A stretch of 49,939 nt of DNA from PCRC01 sp040384665 (GTDB lineage Bacteria; Pseudomonadota; Gammaproteobacteria; Burkholderiales; Burkholderiaceae_C): positions 1 to 49,939 of the forward strand of contig JAZKIY010000021.1 in NCBI GenBank assembly GCA_040384665.1, written 5' to 3'. Of this stretch, positions 18,060 to 26,323 are shown one piece after another (the first letter of the stretch is position 1; each line of letters opens with the position of its first letter). A program made the translations under genes and the position numbers. The notes beneath the pieces are model-generated. The model saw nothing but the letters and a program-made list of their open reading frames with translations, was not told the origin of the DNA and did not search any database.

Positions 18060-18631
18060 ACGGCCAAGGTGCCCACCACCAAACCGGCGGCCGCCACGGC
18101 AAACATGCCGTACTCCAGCCACTTTTTGCGCGTCAGCAGCGCGATGGCGGCGAGTGCAATCGCCACCTGCAGCACGGTGGTGGCTTGGGCCCAGCGGTGG
18201 TGCTGGTGGATCTGGTCGTCGCTTTGCTTGTCCCACGCGGTGGCGTCGGCTTCGAGCTTTTCAGCGGCCAGCTTGATCTCGGCCTTTTCCTTCTCGTAGC
18301 GCTCCACCTTGCCCTGGTAACTGGCTTTTTTGTCGTCGGGGGACAGGTCCCGTGCCAGTTCGGCGAGCGACTGCTTGGTGCTTTTGGACTGGTAGTAATT
18401 CCACTGGTTGGCCGCTTCGGTTTTCTTGATCGCCGCGTTGTTCTTGAACAGCCCGGCATTGGCCTGCGTGGCGCCGCCCATGTAGGCGAACAGGGCGCCC
18501 ACGGTGGCGATGATGGCGGTGACCATCGCAATCTGGTTGATCATCTTGCCGCCGTCTTCATGCCCGCTGTGGCTGGCATGTTCCAGCTCGTGGTCGTGCG
18601 GGCCGTGCACGTGAAATCCGCCTCCTGACAT
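18047..18631 (-). CDS. DUF4337 family membrane protein
   Basis: A 194-residue protein of unknown function. A His-rich N-terminus (HVHGPHDHELEHASHSGHE) precedes a membrane helix (INQIAMVTAIIATVGALFAY). A long charged coiled-coil segment (YEKEKAEIKLAAEKLEADA) follows, then two more helices (TTVLQVAIALAAIALLT and FAVAAAGLVVGTLAVL). This pattern of helix, coiled coil and two helices fits DUF4337. Start 18631 is preceded by GGGAGA. It begins 10 bp after the folA stop, so it is probably the last gene of the thyA-folA operon. The histidine-rich start might bind metal. Confidence 0.8.
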   Translation of the reverse strand: MSGGGFHVHGPHDHELEHASHSGHEDGGKMINQIAMVTAIIATVGALFAYMGGATQANAGLFKNNAAIKKTEAANQWNYYQSKSTKQSLAELARDLSPDDKKASYQGKVERYEKEKAEIKLAAEKLEADATAWDKQSDDQIHQHHRWAQATTVLQVAIALAAIALLTRKKWLEYGMFAVAAAGLVVGTLAVLHI

Positions 18632-18641
18632 CTCAGTCTCC

Positions 18642-19130
18642 CTATTGTTTTTCGAGTGTGACAAAACTGAATTTCAGTCCGTTGGCGGCGACATGTGCCT
18701 CGCGTGATGTTTCGCTCCATTCCGGTCCAAAAACAGGAGCAAAAGCATCACCTTCAAAATCGGCGTGGATTTCGGTAATAAGTGCTAATGTAGCTAATGG
18801 CATGGCCTGCGCGTAGATCTCAGCACCACCAATTACCCAAGCGGCATCTTCGCTGGCGCACAGTGCATAGGCATCAACCAACGATGCTGCACGCACAGCC
18901 CCTTCCGCTTTCCACTGTGGCTGGCGTGTGATCACGATATTGCGGCGACCAGGCAGCGGTCGAAATTTAGGAGGAAGCGAATCCCAAGTTTTGCGACCCA
19001 TGATGACCGGACTACCGAACGTGGCTCGCTTGAAATGAGCCAAGTCTTCAGGCAGATGCCATGGCAAAGTGCCGTTTGCACCGATGATGCCGTTAGTGGC
19101 GCGCGCAAAAATTAAACAAAGTTGAGTCAC
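18642..19130 (-). CDS. folA: Dihydrofolate reductase
   Basis: A 162-residue NADPH-dependent enzyme regenerating tetrahydrofolate from dihydrofolate after thymidylate synthesis. Family motifs: IFARATNGIIGANGTLPWHLPEDLAHFK (substrate site with Trp-His-Leu and acidic residue), IMGRKTWDSLP, NIVITRQ and VIGGAEIYAQAMPLA. Its first codons overlap the stop of the upstream cyclodeaminase-like gene by 4 bp, indicating translational coupling. Its codon use is more AT-rich than flanking genes, similar in trend to that upstream gene, which suggests joint acquisition. Confidence 0.95.
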   Translation of the reverse strand: MTQLCLIFARATNGIIGANGTLPWHLPEDLAHFKRATFGSPVIMGRKTWDSLPPKFRPLPGRRNIVITRQPQWKAEGAVRAASLVDAYALCASEDAAWVIGGAEIYAQAMPLATLALITEIHADFEGDAFAPVFGPEWSETSREAHVAANGLKFSFVTLEKQ

Positions 19131-19828
19131 TCTGTATCCAAAGGCAAAGTTAGTTGATTGATATCAAGTGCCTGTTCCGCTTCTTGTTGAAGGCCAAACG
19201 CAAGCTGGACTAACAAGGTTTGCGTGTATCGGAAGTCTGAAAATAAAGCATCCGCTTGTCCTTTAGTTTTCCGTAGCCATTCACTTTCCCGAAAATCTTT
19301 TAAATTTAAATAAGCAGCGAACAGTGCAGCAGAAACACCCGAAAGTGCACAACTTACTGCAGCGCCCGAATCTCCTCGAACTGATTTCCAACCAACTTGG
19401 AATACTTGTAAGCACACTTGAGCGAGCTCGATACATTTTCGAGCTATTTCTACAGCCTCGTCCGTGCATTCTCGTTGTTTTGCTAGTCCATCATCTGCGT
19501 ATCGGCGTTTTTTGATTGGATCATGCTCTTGGTCTCTTAATCTACGAAGAGCTATTACCTGTTCAAAAAGTTCAGAATCATGCTGGAAATAAGTAGCAAG
19601 CTGAGGTTCAAATTCGTCTTCAAGGCGCTCAGCTAAGAAATTCAATACCGGCCAATCAGATTGAAGTTCTGGCTTCTTCAAAGAAATTTTGCAAACTGTT
19701 TGGCCTAACTTACAAGCCAATAAACCACTAAGGGCTGCGGCTGATCCAGAGCCCGGCGTAGGATTGCCAGAGCCAAATTCATTTAGCAGTTGTTTTGTGG
19801 GTAACAGAAGAAGATTTTGTTGAATCAT
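19127..19828 (-). CDS. Cyclodeaminase/cyclohydrolase family protein (FTCD C-terminal-like), foreign composition
   Basis: A 233-residue all-helical protein of the formiminotransferase-cyclodeaminase C-terminal family (FchA-like). The signature glycine-rich loop FGSGNPTPGSGSAAALSGLLACKL near residues 18-41 matches the folate-binding motif. Family members deaminate 5-formimino-tetrahydrofolate or hydrolyse 5,10-methenyl-tetrahydrofolate. It lies between thyA and folA, overlapping folA by 4 bp, so a role in interconverting one-carbon folates for thymidylate synthesis is likely, but the reaction is inferred. It is clearly AT-richer than every neighbour, with many A/T-ending codons, suggesting horizontal gain. 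No good ribosome binding site is seen. Confidence 0.8.
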   Translation of the reverse strand: MIQQNLLLLPTKQLLNEFGSGNPTPGSGSAAALSGLLACKLGQTVCKISLKKPELQSDWPVLNFLAERLEDEFEPQLATYFQHDSELFEQVIALRRLRDQEHDPIKKRRYADDGLAKQRECTDEAVEIARKCIELAQVCLQVFQVGWKSVRGDSGAAVSCALSGVSAALFAAYLNLKDFRESEWLRKTKGQADALFSDFRYTQTLLVQLAFGLQQEAEQALDINQLTLPLDTE

Positions 19829-19855
19829 CTGAAGACGTACTAAATATAAAACGGC

Positions 19856-20698
19856 TTAAATAGCTACAGGAGCTTTGATGGCCGCGTGGCACTGGTAGTC
19901 CAACACCTCAAAGTCTTCAAACTGGTAGTCGAAGATCGAATCTGGTTTGCGCTTGATGTTCAGGGTGGGGTAGGGGTAGGGCGTGCGGCTGAGTTGCAGC
20001 GCCACCTGCTCGGTGTGGTTGCTGTAGATGTGGCAGTCGCCACCGGTCCAGACGAAGTCGCCCACCGCCAGGCCACATTGCTGCGCCACCATGTGCGTCA
20101 GCAGCGCGTAGCTGGCGATGTTGAACGGCACGCCCAGGAAAATGTCGGCGCTGCGCTGGTAGAGCTGGCAACTCAGCTTGCCGGGTTCGCCCGCCACCTG
20201 CGACGGGGCGACATAGAACTGGAAGAAGGCATGGCAGGGCATCAGCGCCATCTTGTTGAGTTCGGCCACGTTCCAGGCGCTGACGATGATGCGGCGCGAG
20301 TCGGGGTTGGTCTTGAGCGTTTGGATCACGTCGGCAATCTGGTCAATGTGCCCGCCGTCGGGCGTGGGCCAGCTGCGCCACTGCACGCCGTAAACCGGGC
20401 CCAGGTCACCGTCTTCGCGCGCCCACTCGTCCCAGATGGTGACGCCGCGTTCCTTCAGCCAGTTGTTGTTGCTGGAGCCGGTGAGGAACCACAGCAGCTC
20501 CTGAATGATGGACTTGAGGTGCACCTTCTTGGTGGTGACCAGCGGAAAACCCTCGTTCAGGTCAAAACGCATCTGGTGGCCAAACACGCTGGTCGTGCCG
20601 GTGCCGGTGCGGTCGGCCTTGAACACGCCGTGGGTGGCCACATGGCGCATGAAGTCTTCGTACTGGGAGCGAACAGGGCGAGAGGGGCGGGTGGTCAT
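19856..20698 (-). CDS. thyA: Thymidylate synthase
   Basis: A 280-residue enzyme converting dUMP to dTMP with methylene-tetrahydrofolate, releasing dihydrofolate for FolA. Motifs: DRTGTGTTSVFGHQMRFDL, the ELLWFLTGSSN helix, WRSWPTPDGGHIDQI, catalytic Cys in LMPCHAFFQFYV, QRSADIFLGVPFNIASYALLTHM and the C-terminal cap ending KAPVAI. The start at ATG 20698 fits the family; the open frame running to 21277 is a shadow. Spacing of 27 bp to the cyclodeaminase-like gene indicates an operon. Confidence 0.96.
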   Translation of the reverse strand: MTTRPSRPVRSQYEDFMRHVATHGVFKADRTGTGTTSVFGHQMRFDLNEGFPLVTTKKVHLKSIIQELLWFLTGSSNNNWLKERGVTIWDEWAREDGDLGPVYGVQWRSWPTPDGGHIDQIADVIQTLKTNPDSRRIIVSAWNVAELNKMALMPCHAFFQFYVAPSQVAGEPGKLSCQLYQRSADIFLGVPFNIASYALLTHMVAQQCGLAVGDFVWTGGDCHIYSNHTEQVALQLSRTPYPYPTLNIKRKPDSIFDYQFEDFEVLDYQCHAAIKAPVAI

Positions 20699-20830
20699 GG
20701 CGAATTTTCGGTCTGGGTGCGCCGGCACCACTGCGGCCGGGGAACGGGCCATTATTTCACGCCTGCACCGGCAAGTTTGCACCGCGCCTGGCGGGTATGA
20801 AACAATGGATTTGGACACTCTGGAGCCCCC

Positions 20831-21187
20831 ATGCCCTACATGCTGTTGATCACCGAGCCGACCGGCCAGCGCCAGGAACGCTCGCCCGAAGAGGGACAAG
20901 ACCTCTACGCCCGCATGCTGCGTTTCACCGACGACCTCAAGGCCCAGGGCCTGCACATGGCCAGCGACTCGCTGCGCTCTGACCGGCACGGTGTGCGGGT
21001 GCAGGTGCGCGGGGGCCAGCCCCGCCTGGTGGATGGCCCGTTTGCCGAAGCCAAGGAAATGGTCGGCGGCTTCTTCCTGCTGAACTGCGCCAGCCGCGAC
21101 GAGGCGGTGGCCATTGCCCGCAGCTGCCCGGCGGCGGAATGGGCGACGGTGGAGGTGCGCGAAACCGGGCCTTGCCACGACGGCTGA
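20831..21187 (+). CDS. YciI-family (DGPF) protein
   Basis: A 118-residue small alpha/beta protein of the YciI family. The DGPF signature is present as VDGPFAEAKEMVGGFFLL. Function is unknown in general, though YciI-like proteins are dehydrogenase- or hydrolase-like in fold. Paralogue of the gene at 21765. It precedes the ECF42-type promoter, so it is either an independent member of the cluster or transcribed from its own promoter. Start has GGAG upstream. Confidence 0.85.
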   Translation: MPYMLLITEPTGQRQERSPEEGQDLYARMLRFTDDLKAQGLHMASDSLRSDRHGVRVQVRGGQPRLVDGPFAEAKEMVGGFFLLNCASRDEAVAIARSCPAAEWATVEVRETGPCHDG

Positions 21188-21214
21188 CATTTTTTGCGAT
21201 TTTTTTCGCGCACG

Positions 21215-21241
21215 TGTCGATTTCGCGCCTGCTGGTTCGTC
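21215..21241 (+). promoter_or_regulatory. ECF42-type sigma-factor promoter
   Basis: TGTCGA at 21215-21220, a 17 bp spacer, then CGTC at 21238-21241. This matches the -35 TGTCGA and -10 CGTC pattern that I recall for promoters of the ECF42 group. It lies about 85 bp upstream of the VOC gene that begins the operon ending with an ECF42-like sigma factor, indicating autoregulation. Confidence 0.65.
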
Positions 21242-21324
21242 GTACAGAGAGAGCAGGGCAAAAAGCGCATCCCGCACGGGTTCGCCGGCTGACCGGCCTG
21301 TTCAACCCACCCAGGAGGTTTTCC

Positions 21325-21753
21325 ATGCACGTTCAGCCCTATCTGTTCTTCAATGGCCGCTGCGAAGAGGCGATTGCGTTTTACCAACAAGCCCTTGGCG
21401 CACACGTCGACATGTTGATGCGCTTCAGCGAAAGCCCAGACCCCACGCCACCCGACATGACACCGCCCGACTGGGGCCACAAGGTCATGCACAGCAGCTT
21501 CCGAATTGGCGACACCTCGGTGATGGCGTCAGACGGTTGCGGCGCTGCGCCTCAACCGGGCGCACAGGGGTTCTCCCTGTCGATCTCGGTGGCCGATGCC
21601 GCTGCCGCCGACAAGGCGTTTGCCGCCTTGGCCGAAGGCGGCCAGGTGCAAATGCCGCTGGGCACGACCTTCTGGTCGCCGCGGTTCGGCATGCTGACCG
21701 ACCGTTTCGGCATTGGCTGGATGGTGGGTGTGGACGCGCCCAACGCCAACTGA
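21325..21753 (+). CDS. VOC family (PhnB-like) protein
   Basis: A 142-residue vicinal-oxygen-chelate fold protein of the PhnB/3-demethylubiquinone-methyltransferase-like type, starting MHVQPYLFFNGRCEEAIAFYQQALG and ending FGIGWMV. Such proteins include glyoxalases and resistance proteins, but most PhnB-like members have no known substrate. Start has a perfect AGGAGG at 21313-21318. First gene after the ECF42-type promoter; next gene follows in 11 bp. The upstream frame extension is a shadow. Confidence 0.88.
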   Translation: MHVQPYLFFNGRCEEAIAFYQQALGAHVDMLMRFSESPDPTPPDMTPPDWGHKVMHSSFRIGDTSVMASDGCGAAPQPGAQGFSLSISVADAAAADKAFAALAEGGQVQMPLGTTFWSPRFGMLTDRFGIGWMVGVDAPNAN

Positions 21754-21764
21754 CGGGGGCCACC

Positions 21765-22187
21765 ATGCGGTTCATGATCATCGTCAAGGCCAGCGCCGAC
21801 AGCGAGGCCGAACACAGCCCCGTGCCCAGCGAGGCACTGCTGGCGGAAATGACCAGCTACCACGAAGAACTGGCCAAAGCCGGTGTGCTGCTCGACGGCT
21901 CGGGCCTGCAGCCCAGCGCCAAGGGCTGGCGCATCCACTACGACGGCAAACACCGCCGCACCCTGGACGGCCCGTTTGCCGAAACCAAGGAACTGGTGGC
22001 CGGCTACACGCTGATCCAGGTGAAGTCGCGCGAAGAAGCGCTGGAATGGACGCGGCGTTTCCCCAACCCGGCGGCCGACGGCGGCGTCGCCCAGATCGAG
22101 GTGCGCCAGCTGTACGAGCTGGACGACTTCCCGGCGTGCGAATCCACCAACCGCCTGCGCGACATCGGCATTGGCGAATACAACTGA
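21765..22187 (+). CDS. YciI-family (DGPF) protein
   Basis: A 140-residue YciI-family protein, MRFMIIVKASADSE at the start and the DGPF motif in LDGPFAETKELVAGYTLIQV. DGPF proteins are the conserved partner genes of ECF42 sigma factors and a typical target of their regulon. Second member of this operon; 17 bp before the next gene. Its own biochemical role is unknown. Confidence 0.88.
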   Translation: MRFMIIVKASADSEAEHSPVPSEALLAEMTSYHEELAKAGVLLDGSGLQPSAKGWRIHYDGKHRRTLDGPFAETKELVAGYTLIQVKSREEALEWTRRFPNPAADGGVAQIEVRQLYELDDFPACESTNRLRDIGIGEYN

Positions 22188-22204
22188 AACAGGAGACCTT
22201 CAAC

Positions 22205-22612
22205 ATGACAACCCAGATTTTTGTGAACCTGCCGGTGAAGAACCTGCCCCAATCGGTGGCGTTTTTCACCGTCCTCGGCTTCAGCTTCAACCCCCAGTTC
22301 ACCGACGAAACCGCCACCTGCATGGTGGTGAGCGACAGCATTTTTGTGATGCTGCTGACCCACGAGAAATTCAAGGGCTTCACGCCCAAACCGATCGCTG
22401 ACGCCACCCAGAGCACCGAAGTGCTGCTCTGCCTCTCGGCCGACAACCGCGAAAAGGTGGACGACACCGTTCGCAAGGCGGTCGCCGCCGGCGGCAGCAC
22501 CTACAACGCGCCGCAAGACCACGGTTTCATGTACGCCCATGGCTTCCAGGACCTGGACGGCCACATCTGGGAATTCGCCTACATGGACCTCAGCGCCTTC
22601 CCGGCGGGTTGA
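22205..22612 (+). CDS. VOC family protein (glyoxalase-like)
   Basis: A 135-residue protein of the glyoxalase/bleomycin-resistance superfamily: IFVNLPVKNLPQSVAFFTVLGFSF at the N-terminus and the C-terminal GFMYAHGFQDLDGHIWEFAYMD, whose Gly-His-x-Trp-Glu is the usual metal-binding turn. Preceded by AGGAGA. Part of the ECF42 operon; substrate unknown. Confidence 0.88.
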   Translation: MTTQIFVNLPVKNLPQSVAFFTVLGFSFNPQFTDETATCMVVSDSIFVMLLTHEKFKGFTPKPIADATQSTEVLLCLSADNREKVDDTVRKAVAAGGSTYNAPQDHGFMYAHGFQDLDGHIWEFAYMDLSAFPAG

Positions 22613-22635
22613 TCCGGCGGCCACAGGAGAAACCC

Positions 22636-23166
22636 ATGCTCAAGACCACCGCCCTCGTCATCGCTCTTCTGATCGCCGGTGTGCTGGTGTACGCCGCCAC
22701 CCGGCCCGACAGCTTTCGGGTCGAACGCACCGCCCGCATCGAGGCGCCACCGGACAAAGTCTTTCCACTGGTCAACGACCTGCGCGCCTGGAACAGCTGG
22801 TCGCCTTACGACAAAAAAGACCCGGCGGTGAAGCGCACACTCAGCGGCGCTGCCAGCGGCCCGGGCGCCGTCTACGAATGGGACGGCAACAAGGACATCG
22901 GCCAGGGCCGCATGGAAATCCTGGCCGCCACGCCGCCGTCCAAAGTGACCCTGCAGCTGGATTTCCTGAAGCCCTTCCAGGCACGCAACACCGCCGAATT
23001 CACGCTGCAGGCCAACGGCACCGCCACCGATGTCACCTGGGCCCTGTACGGCCCGAGCCCCTACATCTCCAAACTGATGGGGCTGGTGTTCAACATGGAC
23101 CGCATGATTGGCAACGACTTTGAGGTGGGCCTGGCCAACCTGAAGCGCGAGGCCGAACAACGCTGA
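22636..23166 (+). CDS. SRPBCC-family protein with N-terminal membrane anchor
   Basis: A 176-residue protein: an N-terminal hydrophobic helix (TALVIALLIAGVLVYAAT) followed by an SRPBCC / polyketide-cyclase-like lipid-binding fold, with the family motif IEAPPDKVFPLVNDLRAWNSWSPYDKKD and a late VFNMDRMIGNDFEVGLANLK helix. Likely binds a hydrophobic ligand near the membrane. Located inside the ECF42 operon; start preceded by AGGAGA. Confidence 0.85.
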   Translation: MLKTTALVIALLIAGVLVYAATRPDSFRVERTARIEAPPDKVFPLVNDLRAWNSWSPYDKKDPAVKRTLSGAASGPGAVYEWDGNKDIGQGRMEILAATPPSKVTLQLDFLKPFQARNTAEFTLQANGTATDVTWALYGPSPYISKLMGLVFNMDRMIGNDFEVGLANLKREAEQR

Positions 23167-23195
23167 TCCTTTTCAATGACCCACCGGAGACCGCA

Positions 23196-23555
23196 ATGAA
23201 CTACGTGGATGGATTTGTGCTGCCCGTGCCCACCGAAAACCTGGCCGCCTACCGCCGCATGGCGTCCAAGGCCGGCAAGCTCTGGCGCGAACATGGCGCG
23301 CTCGACTATGTCGAAACCGTGGCCGACGACGTGAAACCCGGCAAATACACCTCGTTCCCACAGAGCGTGAAACTCAAGGCCGGCGAAACCGTGGTGTTCT
23401 CGTGGATCGTCTACAAGTCGCGCGCGCACCGCGACAAGGTCAACACCAAAGTCATGCAAGACCCGCGCATGCTCGCGATGATGGACCCGAAAAACCACCC
23501 CTTCGACGGCAAACGCATGTTCTGGGGTGGCTTCAAGGTGATCGTGCAGGCCTGA
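23196..23555 (+). CDS. DUF1428 family protein
   Basis: A 119-residue protein matching DUF1428: MNYVDGFVLPVPTENLAAYR at the start, HGALDYVET, and the end PFDGKRMFWGGFKVIV. A dimeric alpha/beta-barrel-like fold is usual for the family and the function is unknown. It lies 5 bp before the ECF sigma gene, so both are translationally close. Preceded by CCGGAGACC. Confidence 0.88.
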   Translation: MNYVDGFVLPVPTENLAAYRRMASKAGKLWREHGALDYVETVADDVKPGKYTSFPQSVKLKAGETVVFSWIVYKSRAHRDKVNTKVMQDPRMLAMMDPKNHPFDGKRMFWGGFKVIVQA

Positions 23556-23560
23556 CCGCG

Positions 23561-24844
23561 ATGGCAGACGGGGGCATGCAGCGCACGGTCGAGGCCATCT
23601 GGCGCATCGAATCGGCCAAAGTCATCGCCAAGCTGGCGCGCATGCTGCGCGACGTCGGCCTGGCGGAGGAACTGGCACAGGACGCGTTTGTCACCGCGCT
23701 GGAGCAATGGCCCGCCAAAGGCGTTCCCGACAACCCCGGCGCCTGGCTCATGACGACCGCGAAACACCGCGCCATCGACCGGCTGCGCCAGCAGCAGCTG
23801 CACGCCAGCCTGCAGCCCGAGATCAGCCGCGAACTGGACGCGCAGCTGCAGGCCGCGCAGCTGGACCTGGAGGCCGCAATGGACGACGACATAGGCGACG
23901 ACCTGCTGCGCCTGGTCTTCACCGCCTGCCACCCGGTGCTCTCCACCGAGGCACGCACCGCACTCACGCTGCGCCTGCTCGGCGGTTTGACCACCGACGA
24001 GATCGCCCGGGCCTTCCTGGTGCCCGAGACGACCATCGCGCAGCGCATCGTGCGCGCCAAACGCACGCTGGCCGACGCGCAAGTGCCCTTCGAGGCGCCG
24101 CGTGCCGACGAACTGGGCGCGCGGCTGGGTTCGGTGCTGGAGGTGATTTACCTGATCTTCAACGAAGGCTACTCCGCCACCGCTGGCGACGACTGGATGC
24201 GTCCCGCGCTGTGCGACGAGGCGCTGCGCCTGGGCCGCATCCTCGCCGGGCTGGTACCGGCCGAGCCCGAGGTGTTTGGCCTGGTGGCGCTGATGGAAAT
24301 CCAGGCCTCGCGCACCACCGCGCGGGTAGGGCCCACCGGCGAGCCCATCCTGCTGCTCGACCAGAACCGCGCGCGCTGGGACGCGCTGCTGATCCGCCGC
24401 GGGCTGGCGGCGCTGGCACGCGCTGAGGCGCTGGGTGCGGCGCAGGGCCATGGGCCCTACACGCTGCAGGCCGCCATTGCCGCCTGCCATGCGCGGGCGC
24501 ACACCGCCGCCGAGACCGACTGGGCGCGCATCGCCGCGCTGTACGACGCGCTGGTACAGCGGGTGCCGTCGCCGGTGGTTGAGCTGAACCGCGCGGTGGC
24601 CGTCGCCATGGCGTTTGGCCCGGCAGCGGGCCTGGCGCTGGTGGACGCGTTGCTGGCCGAACCGGCGCTGAAACACTACCACCTGCTGCCCAGCGTGCGC
24701 GGCGATTTGCTGGCCAAGCTGGGCCGGCTCGGTGAGGCCGCCGCCGAGTTCACCCGCGCCGCGACACTGACCCGCAACGCCCGCGAGCAAACCCTGCTGC
24801 ACGGGCGGGCAGCCGCCTGTGCCCAGGGTGTGCTGCGCCATTGA
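23561..24844 (+). CDS. RNA polymerase sigma factor of the ECF42 type with C-terminal TPR-like extension
   Basis: A 427-residue extracytoplasmic-function sigma factor. Sigma region 2 is at about 15-85 (AEELAQDAFVTALEQWP, NPGAWLMTTAKHRAIDRLR) and region 4 at about 120-175 (LRLLGGLTTDEIARAFLVPETTIAQRIVRAKRTL). A long helical C-terminal extension (from about 190, VIYLIFNEGYSATAGDDW to the end) is the hallmark of ECF42 and substitutes for an anti-sigma factor. No anti-sigma gene is present. Its operon partners are DGPF and VOC proteins, the known ECF42 context, and a TGTCGA-N17-CGTC promoter lies upstream. The activating signal is unknown. Confidence 0.88.
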   Translation: MADGGMQRTVEAIWRIESAKVIAKLARMLRDVGLAEELAQDAFVTALEQWPAKGVPDNPGAWLMTTAKHRAIDRLRQQQLHASLQPEISRELDAQLQAAQLDLEAAMDDDIGDDLLRLVFTACHPVLSTEARTALTLRLLGGLTTDEIARAFLVPETTIAQRIVRAKRTLADAQVPFEAPRADELGARLGSVLEVIYLIFNEGYSATAGDDWMRPALCDEALRLGRILAGLVPAEPEVFGLVALMEIQASRTTARVGPTGEPILLLDQNRARWDALLIRRGLAALARAEALGAAQGHGPYTLQAAIAACHARAHTAAETDWARIAALYDALVQRVPSPVVELNRAVAVAMAFGPAAGLALVDALLAEPALKHYHLLPSVRGDLLAKLGRLGEAAAEFTRAATLTRNAREQTLLHGRAAACAQGVLRH

Positions 24845-24848
24845 GGTA

Positions 24849-25889
24849 TCAGCGTGTGGCGTTCTGACTGGCCAGCACGGCCTCGGCCAGGCCCCGCACC
24901 GACAGCGGTGCACAGCCCTCGGCCTTGTTGCTGACCGTGACAAAGGCGTTGTGGCCCGCGGCGGTGGTGGCGCAGACCACCTTGGTCAATGCCTCGCGGG
25001 TGGCGAGGTCAATGTCCACCAGCTGGTGGTAGGGGCTGTAGATTTGCCGCGCCTCCTCGTAGCCGTAGGCGCCGTGCAGCGGGTTCAGGTTCCAGCGGCA
25101 CACCATCGGGCCGGGCCACAGCGCGCGCAACATGGGCAACTGCTCGGCCATCAGCGGCATCTTGGCGTGCAGGCCAAGGCAGTAAGTAGCACCAGCCTCG
25201 CGCAGCACGGCGGCGAATTCAGGGCCGAGAAACTCGCGGTCGCGCACCTCGACCGCCACCACGCCATCGGGGGCGGTGGGCTGCAGCGGTGGCAAGGCCT
25301 GCAGCAGGGTGTGCAGCCGCTGCAACACCTCGGGCAGGCGGCCCAGCAGTTCGCCGGGCAGCGGGCTGAGCTGGAACACCAGCGCGCCCAGCTTGTGGCC
25401 CAGCCCGTCGAGTGCGGGTTGTACAAACTCCTGCACCGCCAGCTGCGGGTTCAAAAACAGCGGGTTGGTTTGCATGCCACGGCCGTCTTCGTTGCGGACC
25501 AGCGCGTCGCAGACGGCACTGGGCGCTTTCACCACAAAACGGAAGTCGTCGGGCACCTGCGCCGCGTAACGGGCGTACTGGCTGGCGGTGAGCGGGCGGT
25601 AAAACGAACGGTCGATGCTGACGGCGCGGAACAGCGGGTGCTGCGCGTAGGCGGCCAGGCCGTGTTTGGAGAGGGTGGCGTCGGCGTACTCGCCGTCCCA
25701 CACCAGGCCGGCCCAGCCGGGGTAGGTCCAGGAGGAGCTGCCGAGCCGCAAGCGCGCGGGCAATTGGCTGGCCAGCGCCACCAGCGCCGGGTCGGGCGGC
25801 TGGGGGTTCACCTGCTGCGGGGTGGTTTTTCTGGCTGGCGGTGGGGCGGGTGCCGGCGGTTCGCCGCCGCCAAACAGGTCGTCCTGCAT
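24849..25889 (-). CDS. DUF72 domain protein
   Basis: A 346-residue TIM-barrel-like DUF72 protein: RLRLGSSSWTYPGWAGLVWDGE near residues 45-66, FYRPLTASQYARYAAQVPDDFRFVVKAP, and EVRDREFLGPEF. The catalytic role of DUF72 is not established. The N-terminal 40 residues are Pro-rich. Start 25889 was chosen; upstream frame overlaps the thioredoxin gene in another frame and is a shadow. Convergent with the sigma factor gene (4 bp gap). Confidence 0.85.
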   Translation of the reverse strand: MQDDLFGGGEPPAPAPPPARKTTPQQVNPQPPDPALVALASQLPARLRLGSSSWTYPGWAGLVWDGEYADATLSKHGLAAYAQHPLFRAVSIDRSFYRPLTASQYARYAAQVPDDFRFVVKAPSAVCDALVRNEDGRGMQTNPLFLNPQLAVQEFVQPALDGLGHKLGALVFQLSPLPGELLGRLPEVLQRLHTLLQALPPLQPTAPDGVVAVEVRDREFLGPEFAAVLREAGATYCLGLHAKMPLMAEQLPMLRALWPGPMVCRWNLNPLHGAYGYEEARQIYSPYHQLVDIDLATREALTKVVCATTAAGHNAFVTVSNKAEGCAPLSVRGLAEAVLASQNATR

Positions 25890-25908
25890 CGCCGTGGCTT
25901 GCTGGGAC

Positions 25909-26280
25909 TCAGCCGGCTTGCAAGGCGGCGGCCACGGCTTCGTAGGTGGCGCGTTCGGCGGCGGGCATGCGGGCCGCCGGGGCTTGGTGGCCGGCGGCCA
26001 GGCCTTCGGCCACCGAGGTGATGAGGCGCAGGGAGTCGGCTTCTTTGGGCAGCACCGGCCCGGCAAACAGGACTTGGGCGCCTTTGGCAATCAACAGCGT
26101 CGGGAAGGTTTCCACATCGACGTCGCCCGCCAGATCGGCCTCGTCTTCAATGTCGACCCAGCGGAAGCGGTGGCCGGGCAGGGCGGCCGTCAGCGCGTCG
26201 AAGATGGCTTCGTAGTCGCGGCAGGTGCCGCACCAGTTGGCGCACAGGCAGGCAATGGTGAGAGAGGGCGTTGCGGTCAC
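25909..26280 (-). CDS. Thioredoxin-family protein
   Basis: A 123-residue thioredoxin-fold protein with the active site ANWCGTC (WCGTC, typical Cys-x-x-Cys) near residue 17 and cis-Pro in ETFPTLLI. There is a 30-residue helical C-terminal extension (AAERATYEAVAAALQAG). The start GTG 26280 begins right at the first strand; an ATG at 26324 is possible but coincides with the divergent gene's start. Probably a cytoplasmic disulfide reductase; partner unknown. Confidence 0.8.
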   Translation of the reverse strand: MTATPSLTIACLCANWCGTCRDYEAIFDALTAALPGHRFRWVDIEDEADLAGDVDVETFPTLLIAKGAQVLFAGPVLPKEADSLRLITSVAEGLAAGHQAPAARMPAAERATYEAVAAALQAG

Positions 26281-26323
26281 AGTGGCTTCAAGTCTAGCCG
26301 ACAAGAACTGCCAGAATGGCGGC

